Origin: Hofstenia miamia
Lineage: Eukaryota; Xenacoelomorpha; Acoela
Length of the DNA stretch: 64,000 bases
Assembly (NCBI GenBank): GCA_004352715.1
Contig: SCFE01000121.1
Span: forward strand, 177,887-241,886
Direction of reading: 5' to 3'
Of the stretch, positions 23,236-35,195 are shown in pieces. Each line of letters opens with the position of its first letter. The first letter of the stretch is position 1. A model generated the notes under the pieces. That model saw nothing but the letters and a program-made list of their open reading frames with translations. It was not told the DNA's origin and searched no databases. A program made the translations under genes and the position numbers.

Positions 23236-23712
23236 CCATTTTATGAAGATCACATGGATTCCAATTTCGATTCCGAATTCGAGGATTCGCAGTCACAGGT
23301 CTCTATCAACAATATATATTGTTCAATATTATTTGCAATGAAAAGCGTTTGAAATATTTCACAATTGTAAAACACAAATACTGTAAAGTGAAATGTGAAT
23401 CATTTAGGATTTAGTATTTATGAATTACAAAGACCAATTTCAAAAGCATATATACAGATAAAGCTAAAATATTCACCTTTTTGCAAACCAAAAGTGATTG
23501 CTTTTCCATTTCTTGCTTTGGTATTTGGGACAATGCGATTTTTAATTGTGAACGTAATTTTAATTTTTGCATTGCTTGAAAATTTTTTCATTTTACGTAG
23601 CTTTTACTTAATATGGTACAGAGATGTTTTGCCATTTCAATTTTGCCCACACATGAGTTTGTTTTAATTTGGCGATGGTGCTTTTTGACGAAATGCTTAA
23701 ATATGAACAATT
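23236..23712. other. No gene seen
   Basis: The 90-codon stretches at 23069-23341 and 23395-23667 are AT-biased, hydrophobic or frame-shadowing, and match nothing. Confidence 0.4.
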
Positions 23713-24690
23713 CAGGGTTTTTTAGTCGAGTTTGAGTTACTCAGTCCGAGTTCCAGGGTCTTTGAGCCGAGCTTGAGTTTTTACTTTTCGAATTCAAGTA
23801 TTTTTAAAGAAAATTCTAAGCTCAATCAAGTCTTTTATTATAATTCTGAGTTTTTTAGGATAAAAAATATTTATTTTACAATAATTCCAAGCTTTGTAAT
23901 CTAAAAAATAAAAATTTGTTAAAGCAACTGAAATTTAAAAAATTAATTTCTACAGTTTTAATGATTTCATTTCTGAGTTTTTCCAATCAAGTTTTATGAA
24001 CTCATTTTGTAGCTTGGTAGAGGATGCTACAATTTGATTTTGAGTTTTTAACATTCTGATTCTGAATACTTAAAAACCCTGCTGAGCTTGAGTTCTTACA
24101 TTTTAAGTTTGAGATTGAGTATTTGAGTTTTGTCTAAATCTAAGTTTCTAAGAATATAGCAAAATTTATTTTATAACTATTCTGAGTTTTGTTAAAATGT
24201 AACTTTGTTTAATAAAAAAGCTCAAGCTTAAAATATTTTCATTTTTACCTTAGCTTTAGATTGATTTTCAATTGAGTTTGAGTTTTGATGATCTCTCGTG
24301 CAAGTGTTTCTCATCAAGTTTTGTGAGCACATTTGAGTTCAAGTTCTTAACATACCAAACAGGGTTTTTGAGTATTTGGAATGTTAAGAATTCAAACTTG
24401 AATAAGCTCACAAGACTTGATCAGAAAAACTTGGAAGAGAAATAATGAAAACTCAATTGAAAATCCAATCAAAAATACCATAAAAATTAAATCATTTTAA
24501 ATTTCAATTTCTTTACCAATTGCAAAAACCTATTTTTAGCTTAGAATGATTGCAAAATAAATGTTTTTACCCTAAAAAACTTAGAATTGGAAAAAAACTC
24601 TATTGAATTCAAAATTTTAAAAGTACTTGAACTCAAAATATTAAAACTCACACTTGGTCTGACTATTTCAAACTCAACTTGAAAACCCTG
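23713..24690. repeat. Fold-back repeat cluster with CAGGGTTTTT / AAAAACCCTG ends
   Basis: One unit starts CAGGGTTTTT at 23713 and ends AAAAACCCTG at 24072-24081. A related unit in inverse orientation starts at 24360 (CAGGGTTTTTGAGTATTTGG) and ends GAAAACCCTG at 24690. The sequence between them (24082-24359) is a further partial copy. About 24265-24355 and 24385-24475 form a large imperfect palindrome sharing TTTTCAATTGAGTTT and CAAGTTTTGTGAGC-like blocks. The whole region is dominated by variants of GAGTTT. Terminal CAGGG resembles hAT-type MITEs, but I found no 8-bp target duplication. Confidence 0.65.
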
Positions 24691-24775
24691 ATACCAAGTC
24701 TCAAGAAACACAAATGAGGTCTAAATATGAATTAAATCAAAGGAGACAATAAAATTTCAACTCTTGCTTAAACAA

Positions 24776-24960
24776 TGTAGCATAATTGCATTCAATTACC
24801 TATTTCAATTTCAATGATGGTAATATGAACTTATAAAATTACAAATCTCAATTAAAATTACAAAGTATTTCTGACTGTGGCATTTGATCAATCAGAACCT
24901 GTCTGTTATTTACTCATATTAGCAATGGTACTCAATTGCTTGTTAGATTTCCTGTTTTTG
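24776..24960 (+). repeat. 5' part of an LTR (type C), cut at the TA microsatellite
   Basis: It begins TGTAGCATAATTGCATTCAA, which matches the start of the LTR at 38270 (TGTAGCATAATTGCATTTAA). The two stay alignable through ATTTCAATTTCAAT and ATCAATCAGRACCTGTCTGT. It ends at the (TA)n where the Tc1-like transposon sits, at the same point where the 38270 copy has its own short (TA)n. It is probably the 5' LTR remnant of the large Gypsy block that follows. Confidence 0.65.
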
Positions 24961-24980
24961 TATATATATATATATATATA

Positions 24981-26252
24981 TGCTGCTGCTCAAATTTTTT
25001 CGTACCATATTTAAACATTTAAAATTAATTAAATTTGATGAAATTGGCTCTAATTAATTCGTACCAGTTCACTTTACCATTGTTTCTGTGAAATTTTGCA
25101 TGGTTTGAATTTTTTACCTTCTAAATATCTGGAAGTAGAAAACAATGCATTCAAAAGAGTTAATTTGCCTTGTAAAGCAAAAATCGTTGGATGGATTATC
25201 ATACAATATGATTTTGAAGGAGCTGATGATAAGCAAGTCAACAATACAGTATATGGTCAAGAACGACTACGGAAGAACTAAGAAGAAGCCCAGACCAAAA
25301 AGAAAAATTGGAATGAAAGAAGGATGTCGCATTAGATGGGAAATGGCCATCTTGAAGAAACATAAAATGACAATATCAGCTGGAAAAATCATGAAAAGAT
25401 GCGAAATATCTGCATCGCGGGCCACGGTCAAGCGGTACTTGCGCAGACTGGGATTGAGATACAAGAAAATTCCCAAAAATATTGTACTAACTCCTATTCA
25501 TAAACAAGAGAGATTGCGCATCTGTGAATCGTGGATCCGGAACAGAGTAGATTGGAGTAAAGTTGTATTCTCGGACGAGAAAAAGTTCAACCTTGATGGA
25601 CCAGATAATATAAACACATGGATGTGGAAAGATGAGAAATTTTACCGAAATAGGCGGCAAGCTGGTGGGGGCGGTTTAATGATATGGGGCATGATTTTTC
25701 CAAGTGGTATAGTGCATATCAAAAAACTTGCAAACCGAGTAAATGCCTCTTCTTACCAGACTATGCTATCATCGTTTGCTGTCCCGGCTATATTCGACAT
25801 GATGGGGAGCGATTTTGTCTTCCAACAAGACAATTGTCAAATACACACTGCCCATACAACAATGGATTTTTTCGAAGAAAAGGGAATAACCATTCTCCAA
25901 TGGCCAGCTTGCAGTCCCGATATTAATATAATGGAGAATGTTTGGTCCTTCATCTCTAGGATCGTTTACAATGGGCAACAACCGAAGAACCTAAAAGAAC
26001 TGGAGGAGAGAATAGACGCTGCAGTTTTGCACATTAATTTGAACTTTGTGGATAAACTGGTGTCCTTATATAACTCTATTCCACGCCGAATGGCTTTAGT
26101 TTTGAAAGCAAATGGCAATAAAATTCCTTACTGATTGTTATTTTTAACTGTTACAGAATAAACGCAATGGTACGAAAAAATTTGAGCCAAATTTTACATA
26201 TTGAAGTAAAACGCACATATTAGACTGGTACGAAAAAATTTGAGTGGCAGTG
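24981..26252 (+). mobile_element. Tc1-like DNA transposon, apparently intact
   Basis: A 1272-bp element with terminal inverted repeats sharing CTCAAATTTTTTCGTACCA (24989-25007; inverse at 26226-26244), bounded by TA on both sides. A second, inner pair of related repeats lies at about 25044-25066 and 26168-26191 (GGCTC...TTCGTACCA). Each end thus carries two transposase-site-like repeats, as in IR/DR Tc1 elements. Left outer bases are TGCTGCTG, right outer bases CACTGCCA (inverse), so the left tip has drifted. The single ORF inside is uninterrupted. It lies in a (TA)n tract next to an LTR remnant. Retained CpGs and the open frame point to a young insertion compared with the Gypsy elements around it. 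Confidence 0.92.
25145..26134 (+). CDS. Tc1/mariner-family transposase (DD34E)
   Basis: 329 residues, near the usual 340 for Tc1 transposases. It catalyses cut-and-paste transposition into TA. The N-terminal helix-turn-helix region (about residues 1-45, LDGLSYNMILKELMISKSTI) is followed by a basic linker with KKKPRPKRK (about 46-55), a second HTH-like block (ISASRATVKRYLRRLGLRYK) and the DDE domain. Catalytic residues are visible: Asp in VVFSDEKKFNLDG, Asp in DFVFQQDNCQIHTA, and Glu in SPDINIMENVW with 34 residues between the last two, the Tc1 spacing. The usual GGGSVMVWG block appears as GGGGLMIWG. The start is the ATG at 25145; an overlapping short frame at 25096 is a shadow. No stops or frameshifts, so it may still be active. 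Confidence 0.93.
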   Translation: MHSKELICLVKQKSLDGLSYNMILKELMISKSTIQYMVKNDYGRTKKKPRPKRKIGMKEGCRIRWEMAILKKHKMTISAGKIMKRCEISASRATVKRYLRRLGLRYKKIPKNIVLTPIHKQERLRICESWIRNRVDWSKVVFSDEKKFNLDGPDNINTWMWKDEKFYRNRRQAGGGGLMIWGMIFPSGIVHIKKLANRVNASSYQTMLSSFAVPAIFDMMGSDFVFQQDNCQIHTAHTTMDFFEEKGITILQWPACSPDINIMENVWSFISRIVYNGQQPKNLKELEERIDAAVLHINLNFVDKLVSLYNSIPRRMALVLKANGNKIPY

Positions 26253-26269
26253 TATATATATATATATAT

Positions 26270-26395
26270 TATGTGGCATCAACTGCTGCCTTCACAAACA
26301 TTTTTGCTATTACTATTTCAAAATTATTAAATATTAATTGTACAATATTTACATGAATTTGTAATTGCCTCAATTGATGTATTAAGTGTTAGACA
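26270..26395 (+). repeat. LTR fragment (type B)
   Basis: TGTGGCATCAACTGCTGCCT and about 120 following bases match the start of the LTR at 33961 (TGTGGCATTGACCACTGCCT), including the shared AATATTAATTGTACAATATT. The match stops near 26390, after which the sequence runs into decayed pol. The rest of this LTR, the primer-binding site, gag and protease are missing. Confidence 0.65.
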
Positions 26396-26519
26396 GTCTG
26401 TCCTATTTTTGAATTTTTAAATCTTCTGACACACAGTATTTCTGATATTAGTTTATTACCATGCAAAAGGACACAAGGCACCTGTACTACAGCAACACTC
26501 AATAAAACCAATAAGTTTA

Positions 26520-29500
26520 TTACCATCACACTAGAGAACATCAAGATTTATGCTTCACCTGAAGTAACCATTGTGCACAAGAAACCAAAACCAATTCTAT
26601 CCATTACACCAGATTCAGATGAAACTGCTAATTTTTCTGCACCAACCATCACAACAGTTTCACACCCTCACCTAAGTGAGTCTGAAGCAGATTCTCTCAC
26701 TCAGTTATTACAAAAACATAAAACCATTTTTAATTTCAATACCATTAGTGTAGGAAAAGTCATCACAAAGGGGCACTGCATAGAGACAGTGAGCAACACA
26801 CCAATTCAACAACCAGTCTGACCTGTGCCAGAACACCTAAAACTGGAATACTCTAAATTCATTATGGACTTACTAAATAACAGTATCATCCAGCCATTAA
26901 AAAGCCCATATGCATCACCAACTGTGTTCATCAAATAAAATGACAAATATAGATTGTGTTTAGACTTTCATAAGCTCAATAATATCACCAAAAAAGATGC
27001 TTACACTCTTCTTTGAAGCAATCAAATATTGTACACATCATGTCAAAATTCATTCTTTACAACACTTGACTTATGTAAAGCTATTGGTGAATGCCAATGC
27101 ATAAATCTGCTATAGAAAAAACTGCCTTTATTACTCCTCTTGGTCTCTTTGAATGGATCTACATGGAATTTGCCCTTTGTAACACTCCAGCCACATTTCA
27201 ACATTATGTCACAAGGTTACTACAAAATGATGAACACCAACTAGATGAAGGGATTGCAGCATATATCAACAATATTCTCATTGCATTGAAAATGATACCT
27301 GACAACCTAGAAAAACTTGATAAGATCTTACATTTATTTAAATCTTCTGATCTAAAAACAAATGCACAAAATGTTACTTCCTGGAAAAATCAGTTGTATT
27401 CCTCAGCAGGAAAATTGAAAAAGGAAAAATATGCCTTAAGGAAGATGCACACAATACCATTGGAAAAATTATTCCACCTAACAACAAAAAAGACATACAA
27501 CAAATATTAGGTTTTTTCAAATATTACTAAATATTCATAACAAATATTGCCAAACACCATCCATACATCTAATCTACAAAAATCTAAAACACTGTTTCCA
27601 AAGTCTTGTGATCACCAACAAGAATTAGACAATTTAAAATCAGAATTGAAATGCTTACCTAGTCTGAATACCCCATACTTCTCTAAGGAATTCATCCTCA
27701 ACTGTGATGCCAGTTCTGTAGCCATTGGTGCAGCACTAAGCCAACTAATTGATAGTATAGAAATACCCATCCAATTCTTCTGCCACAAGCTCTGCCCAGC
27801 ATAATTAAACTACAGCTGAACAAAGGCTGAAATGCTTGCCCTCATTGAAAGCTTGAACAATTCAGATATTTCCTGCTAGGCCAGTCACACTTCACTGTCC
27901 ACACTGATAACTCAGGCATAATTTGGCTTAAAAAATTCTCTGGCAACTGATCCAACATTATTGCTTGCAGGATCAAGTACCTGACCAACTTTAATTTCAA
28001 AATAGTGCACCACAAAGGTAGAAAACACACAAATGCCAATCTGTTAACTGCATTACCATAATACAATCATGATGAAACCAAACCAACACAATAAAAACCT
28101 CCATTTCCATTTATCTCCCAGTCAGTATACAAAAACTTTCCTGACATCAACACAGATAGACAAGTCCATTCAATACTACCAGTCCATCTAAAAGATGAGA
28201 TTAATGAACAAGAGATCATTAAACATCAACACAATGACATCAAATTAAAAGAGATAATAAATAATATAAAAAATCTGAAAACACAATGGGCATTAACAGG
28301 GAATGGTCTTCTTTTTGTCACAGATAAACATCACAATCAAATCACATTACCAGAATACAATAAATGAGACATTGCTCACTAATTCCATGAAAGAGGCCAC
28401 AATGGTATTATCTAAACCAAATGAAACTTGAACACTCAGTTCATCTGTATAGGTGTATGATCTATCATTACTGACATCATCAAAAATGTACCATTTATAT
28501 TCTAACAAACACCACATATTTTCCAAATCAAAAAGTTAACCTTCAAAAAATAACATCAACTGGTCCAAATGATATATTTTGATATATTGAACAACTGATG
28601 AAAGATGATGAAGGTTTTCAATAAATCTCATATTAGTTGACAACTTCACCAAATATGCTCACAATGTCCCCATCATTGACTAAACAGCATGTACCATTGC
28701 CATAGCAATACTACACACATGGATCCTCTGTTTCAGTCCTATGACCACACTAGTATTTGATAGAGGAACACAATTTGAAGGCTCTCTCACACAAGAACTA
28801 CTACAACATCTTGATATCTTACATCAGCATGCTGTTCCATACCATCAGCAAAGCAACAGCATAGTAGAACTACTAAATAAAACTTTAATTAAACTAATTG
28901 GCATCACTACTTCCAGAGTTGGAGGCAAATATTAGAGATACATACTTCCCCATATTGAATACTTTTACAATACTACTCTACTACATTACTGGTCTTACAC
29001 CTTTCAAGGCAACATATGGTCATCAAGCTAATACACCACTAGCAATGATGTATAAAAAATACAAACCACTACCTAAAAATGATTACATCAAAGACCTGAT
29101 GCACCAGGAAATACACAAAACCATTTGCATGTTTAATAAGAAAAGTTCAGTCCACCAAATATGCAATTATAACAAGGATGTATATGGAAAACCACATCAA
29201 GTTGGTGAGAAAGTTTACTCTTTTACACCAGTACAGTATACTGATGACAAACAAATGCATAAACTTGCAACATCCTGGACAGGTCCACACACAATTATTA
29301 ATAACTACATCTTAGACAATGGTACAATAAGAAATTTTCAATCCTTATGTAGAACAATCAAAGACATAGAACATACAACAATCAATAACAAACATGAATT
29401 TCAAATCATAAATAATGAGAACAACACTTTTACACTAATGCCTGAGCTAGATGATATTCATGAGGATTTGTTTGATGATCCTGTGACATTTCCAGACATA

Positions 29501-29586
29501 TCCAATCTGCAAATTTGAACCTTGCCCAAATGCAAAATATGCACAAATAACATAATCAATCCCACAGACTGGGATCTCAATCTTAA
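26520..29586 (+). pseudogene. Ty3/Gypsy pol relic: RT, RNase H, integrase
   Basis: Domain order is that of Ty3/Gypsy. A pre-RT segment (26573-26821) is followed by RT fingers with IIQPLKSPYASPTVFIK and YRLCLDFHKLNNITKKDAY (26885-27005). The palm/connection follows with FEWIYMEFALCNTPATFQHY (27151-27210) and the catalytic YxDD read as YINN (27261-27280), both Asp lost. RNase H has FILNCDASSVAIGAALSQL (27700-27750). The integrase core has TLVFDRGTQF and, 35 residues after that Asp, Glu in SIVELLNKTL (28741-28900). The integrase C-terminus follows at 28898-29518 with WTGPHTIINNY. Stops and frameshifts are numerous. TGA replaces an expected Arg codon at 26819-26821. Protease and gag are absent. 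The end is cut by the LTR at 29587. The interior has almost no CpG. Confidence 0.85.
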
Positions 29587-30526
29587 TGTAGAGTCACTCA
29601 GGGCCCTATTTTTCAATGTTAACTATTTGGTACTCTGAAAATAGTGTTGCGTCTTTTTGACGTCCTTATTTGATGATTAGGTGCTATCAATTTATATCAA
29701 TTCCTTTTAAATCAATTTATTCACATTTTCAAGTGCAGTTATTCAATGGAATTATTATTTGTCCTATTGGTTAAGATTACACGTGATTGCTTGTTTTAAC
29801 TTTGTGAAGGAAATTGTGTTTAAAACTCTAAACAGTATCCAAGTAATAATTTACAGAATTTTGTAATAAATATCTGAGGAAACTGTAGTGAAGCACACAA
29901 TAAATTTGTCTTCCTCCAACTGTGTTTGATCTTTTTTCACTTTTTATTATCTAGTAACCCCTTTTAGATTTATCATCAAGGATTTGGTTATGATAATTAT
30001 TGCTTAAGATCTAGCAACAATTTGGGAGGAAACTGCACAGGGTCTGGGGCAACAAATAGCTCCTTAATGGTGACAGCCTGAATCAAGGTTGCTTTAGGTT
30101 ACAGTTAAGTGTAGGGAATAAGAACTTTTTATTTGATCAATTTGTACATGCACATAATACCAACACAATATACTATGCTGTTGGCAAACATGAATGCACA
30201 GCAATTATGTGCCTTTTGTTTATTATTTATTTACATGAGCTGAGATAATAGAACTCTGGGATAAATTGTTTATTGAGATAGAAATTACTACTTGAGACAC
30301 ACAATTAGCACCTTGGCAAGTAAGGATGGCTTTATGGATATGGCTTCAGTGTGATGCTGTGTGAAGTAATTTCTGTATTTACTAAGCAAATCAGTGAACC
30401 ACGAATGTGTCTTTCTTTTGTTGGAATGTGGGTCACTCTCTGCTATGGTAAACTTTGCAACCTTCAATCTTAACTCTTGAGCTTCCCAGTACCACTAGAG
30501 TAGCCAAGTTCCTCCATGATTCTACA
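29587..30526 (+). repeat. LTR of another family (type A2), solo
   Basis: It starts TGTAGAGTCACTCAGGGCCC and ends CATGATTCTACA, so the ends are the expected imperfect inverse of each other. It shares its course with the LTR at 50144-51115, including the LTR-internal block with TTTGATCTTTTTTCAC and AATTTGGGAGGAAACT. It interrupts the C-terminal end of the pol relic: the DWDLNL motif just before it is the same one found at the end of pol in the other copies. I found no target duplication and no internal sequence of its own, so it looks like a solo LTR or a recombination product. It is CpG-poor, hence old. Confidence 0.75.
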
Positions 30527-30667
30527 TGAACATTCTTATTCTCCCTCAATCAAATGAAACAAACGCCTTCCAAACATTCCAGCATTGAGAGCAGCACTCC
30601 TCATACCTCCAATCATCATCACAGAATAAAGCATTCACACTGAACTAGGAGTCCACCCTCACATCCA

Positions 30668-33600
30668 TTGCACAGGTTGGATGCAGGTGGAAACTACACA
30701 CCTAGTTCAGAAGCAATGACCCAATCACTAACAACACATTCACATGTTGCAGTATTGAACCCTTTATCCTCCCTGTGGTACAGCATGGAGAGCAAAGGCA
30801 TTTCAAGTGGTCATTCAACCTCACTGAGCACCCACCCATGGTACAGCTTGGGGTACAGAGGGGTCTGATATGGACATTGGCAACTACTATTACAGAGGAG
30901 ACAGTGTTACAACCATTGGTATAACCACATCAGCATTGCTCACATTCCCCCCCCCTAAGTTCTGCATCTTCACAGAGATCTGCCTCTCAGCAATGCTTTC
31001 TTACTTCATTGCCACCAGAACTGCACATTACATTACCAAATCTCAGCTACCTTCAGAGACAAAATTGTTCATAAACAAACAATTGGATACTCCCAATAAC
31101 AAAGTTAGCTGTTCTGTTTTACCTTATTTTTCCAGCTATCAATACTCTTATTTTTTATATGCATGAGATGTGTGAAGAAATGATTCAATCCTATTATCAC
31201 AGTACTGTTCATACTACTTTCAATGCAGAATTTCACATTACTAATCTTTATCATTTATTAACTTACAAGGAAAATCTAATTATGCAATCTGATGTTAGTC
31301 TTTCTCTGGAAAACTTACTAGTTATTTATTTCATTAAAACTGAAGAACTAACTGATACAAAACTTATAGAGAAGATATATCTAGCTTATAAACTTGCTAA
31401 GTCTTCTAAAATTAAATGTGCTATTGTTATTCTGGATACCAATCAATCTCAATTAGTTGGAGCTGAACTTTATGAACTTGAACTTAGTTTGGATAATTTC
31501 TTTATTCTCCACCCCACTAACTTTGTCATTCTTAGCTTACCAAATTACAATTCTTCTACTGTAGCATTAATTCATATTGATCTGTATTTACATAGAATTT
31601 GTCTGAAACACATATGATGGTGGACAAATGCTTAACAGTAGACATCTTACTATAAGTGCAGACATATTAACTTATTGGTTGAACAACCCACTCCTGCTAA
31701 CATTACTGAAATACATGTCAGCTTGCTTTTTCCCAATCAATCAACACACTCAACAATATCACCAGTATCTGGACAAACACTAAAGCTGATTGCCCAACAG
31801 AAAACAACTGGCAGTGAATCAACATAGCATCACCATCCCACAAATATGACTACTCAGCAGAGAGACTACTGCATAACATTGAGCAAAGTTTAAATGCTCA
31901 GGATCAAACCAATTTTAGAAAAGGCTTTTTTGAAGAACCCCAAGCTCCAGACATTAATGCCAAGTCCACACTGTGGTTAATCACTATATATCTCACCAAA
32001 GAGAAGCAAATTCTATGAAATCTCCATTGTACCTATCTCTTCAAAATTAAAGAATTGGCTTTTGTATGGAACATCACTACTTATGTCACCACAAGGAAAA
32101 CAAGCTAAACCTGCTAATCTTTTTGAGAAGTACTACTCACATATCATTAACAAGGAAAATCCTCTTGGCTCTTTACCAATAAAACTCATTAGCAATAAAC
32201 TGGCTATTTCAATGAGAGACATTCATATGCTTTCTGACACTTGCAAGAAATATATGTGGGGAGCTACCTGTGACACAAAACTGTTTTCTCTCTCAGATAC
32301 CTACACTCCACTGTCATTGACCCATCTCACTCATCACCAACAGGATTTGATGCTCAATTACTATGAGAAATTCAGTAAATGCATCTTGGTTATTAAAAAC
32401 TAAATTCTTTTCAACTACCAGAGCAAATATTACCCAGAAAGCTCTTACAACACATTAACAACTACTTTGACATATTCAAAAGACATATCAAAATGAATTC
32501 TGATAGAAATTCTAGAGCAAGCAATCCAATCACCACACCAACTGCAAATCAATGAGGATATCATGTTATCTACCTGGACACCTCTAACACCACATCACTA
32601 AACCATCATGGAAGAGAACAACCTCAAAAAACTAGGTGCTGAAATACTACCACCACTACCTGAGTGGGCTTAATCAGATGTGTCTACCTATCTCATACAT
32701 GTTATGAAAGCCACTTCTGTTGATGCAACAATTGTAGATTGCCAGTACAACATCATGAAAGAAAGCAATATTATCTCATAAATGAAAACTTGTTTTACAG
32801 AAGCATGGTCTAAAACTGATATCACTCTTTTATTTGAGCCACACTCACAACTAGCATTCAATGTGGAATGTACAACTCATAAACTTGTTTTATCAAATAC
32901 TACTATCAAATGTCTCCATCCTCATTACAGCTCTGATACCCTATGGAAACACATAGTTCATACACAGGTGAACTATCCTATTTCTCTAGGTATTGCCAAA
33001 TTGGAAATCACCCCCACTACTGATATCTCCATTGAGGAAGTGATTAAAACAGAAAAAAATTACTGTATCCACACCCCTCTCATCCACACCACTATTATAT
33101 AACCAGCATGGAGATCAGCTCACAAGAAAACATGCATTGTACACATCCCACTTACTGAAGAGGACCAGTTCATTAACAAACTAGGCAATCTCATTAAAAC
33201 TTTACACTCAGAAAAATACAAGCAGAGCCAACAAAAATTAATTAGAAACCATGACACCTCATTCCTCCACACTGATGGTCATGTAACACTAGAGCATGTC
33301 TTCTGAAATGGTAAACCTGTAGCCAATCAAATTGATCACCTCAAACATACCCTCACAAAGCTTCTGTTTAAAACTGTTATCTTATTTTCTGGGATTAATT
33401 ACCTCCTCTGGACCAAAAATGCTTAAATATTACAATGTTACAAAATGCATTGAAATTATCACAATGATGTGAGCCAAAATTAACAATCCCAAACTAATTA
33501 CAGAGGAGATACTCAATGAACACATATCAATTTATTTTGATGAAGTTAAATCTCATACTAATCAATACTCTTTCTTTAAATTCTTTTATCTGGATACTAC

Positions 33601-33934
33601 AATCAAGGAAGATGAAGCTCATGCCTCTGACACTAATGCTCACATGACACTACTCATAGCTTTAAAAGGATTATGTCTCTACTACAAGTTTTAAAATATT
33701 TTTACCAGAAAAATCAATTCATTGTTGAATGCCTTACTGATATCTACACAAATGCTCGACCCAAAGTTTTACAAATTTACTAAAACTCTTACAGCAGAAT
33801 TGGAATCAATTTGCTATGCAACTCATTCAACTGAATTCTTTGATATCCTATCTTGGAGTTATCCAAGTGCTATCTTGTTGTTACAACATGTGCAGCAACT
33901 CATACAACCAGATATCATTAAACTAGTGGATTAA
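30668..33934 (+). pseudogene. Gypsy third ORF ('ORF3'), copy 1; unknown protein
   Basis: A decayed long ORF sits between integrase and the 3' LTR. The longest open pieces are 30668-30868, 31159-31617, 32062-32403, 32782-33102 and 33722-33934. Blocks shared with the other three copies are LWYSMESKGISSGHST (about 30775-30822), INIASPSHKYDYSAE (about 31820-31865), KKYMWGAT (32245-32268), LAFNVECTT (about 32852-32878), NYPISLGIAKLEI (about 32968-33006) and FFKFFYLDTTIKEDEAHASD (about 33570-33630). The original length would be about 1070 codons. I see no signal peptide, Cys-rich ectodomain or clear membrane anchor. Position suggests an env-like gene, sequence does not show it. The N-terminus is uncertain. 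Confidence 0.6.
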
Positions 33935-33960
33935 AAATAGCCCAGCTTAGGTGGGAGGCA

Positions 33961-34817
33961 TGTGGCATTGACCACTGCCTTTACAAACATTTTTGTAATT
34001 AGAGTTTCAAAATTAATAAATATTAATTGTACAATATTTACATGAATTTGTAATTGCCTTAATTAACATATTAAGTGTTGGCCAAGTGTGGCCATTAACC
34101 CTTCCCTTACCTGATCTCCCAGCTACCTTTAACTTTTAGTAGGGATAGGCTTGTTTAGCTCTGGAGTCAGGCCATTAATTACTGAGACATTACCAAATCC
34201 TAGTGTTTATCAACACAGATTTCCATGCTGATGCCACAGTTAATGTTGATGTTCATTTTGTTCTTAATTGAAAGTAAACTCAGATACATTTTATTTTGAC
34301 TACTTTTTTTAAAGTATGATTTTCTAAAACCATTTCAACTTAGTTAAGGGGTATCTAGAAGTGGTACAGCTCAGCTAGCATATCCTTTAATTAGGGCTTA
34401 GTGCATGAATAGGGCTTTTGCTGTTAAGCATGTGATTTTTTAATTAAATTTGTTGTTATTGCTACCACCTAAATTGCATCAGTTGAAGTATGCACTGAGC
34501 TTAAGTTTTTTACTAAGCATTTAGGTTTCATTACACTGTGTAATTTACACAGCATCCAAGAGTAATTAGGTTTCTTTTTCTCATTTTTTAAATTAGTGCT
34601 CTAAATAACTCTTTCACAAGGTTCTCTGTTTTAGGTTGGACAAGTGTGGCCACTCTTCCCACACTTGACCTCTTGTCACTCCTTACTTTTCTTAGGAATG
34701 GGTATTATGAAAGGAGGACTTAATTATTTACTGTAGTATTGGCAAATCCACACTCAACACAAACTGCTCATTAGATAGGGAATTAAGTACACTGCTGATT
34801 TCCATGCTGATGCCACA
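33961..34817 (+). repeat. LTR (type B) after ORF3 copy 1
   Basis: It starts TGTGGCATTGACC directly after the purine-rich GTGGGAGGCA (polypurine-tract-like, 33951-33960) and ends GATTTCCATGCTGATGCCACA-like at 34817. The same terminal GATGCCACA occurs internally at 34238, so the 278-bp segment 33961-34238 is itself a TG...CA unit. The remainder (34239-34817) matches the LTR at 38270-38921 from GTTAATRTT onward. The LTR is therefore chimeric or internally duplicated. Confidence 0.6.
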
Positions 34818-35195
34818 TGATGAACAAACATACATGTTGGTGCAATAANNNNNNNNNNNNNNAGCATTTAGGTTTCATTACACTGTGTAATTTACACAGC
34901 ATCCAAGAGTAATTAGGTTTCTTTTTCTCATTTTTTAAATTAGTGCTCTAAATAACTCTTTCACAAGGTTCTCTGTTTTAGGTTGGACAAGTGTGGCCAC
35001 TCTTCCCACACTTGACCTCTTGTCACTCCTTACTTTTCTTAGGAATGGGTATTATGAAAGGAGGACTTAATTATTTACTGTAGTATTGGCAAATCCACAC
35101 TCAACACAAACTGCTCATTAGATAGGGAATTAAGTACACTGCTGATTTCCATGCTGATGCCACATGATGAACAAACATACATGTTGGTGCAATAA
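34522..35195. repeat. Duplicated LTR end flanking a 14-N gap
   Basis: 34522-34848 and 34863-35189 are near-identical (from AGCATTTAGGTTTCATTACA to GTTGGTGCAATAA), separated only by 14 Ns. Two contig ends covering the same sequence would give this pattern. It may not be a true tandem duplication. If collapsed, a single LTR end is followed directly by ORF3 copy 2. Confidence 0.75.

Noticed and set aside
23395-23667. 90-codon hydrophobic plus-strand frame
   Set aside because: AT-driven hydrophobicity, no recognisable domain, no conservation evidence in the window.
25267-25476. Short frames overlapping the Tc1 transposase on both strands
   Set aside because: The 329-codon frame contains all family motifs; the others are shadows.
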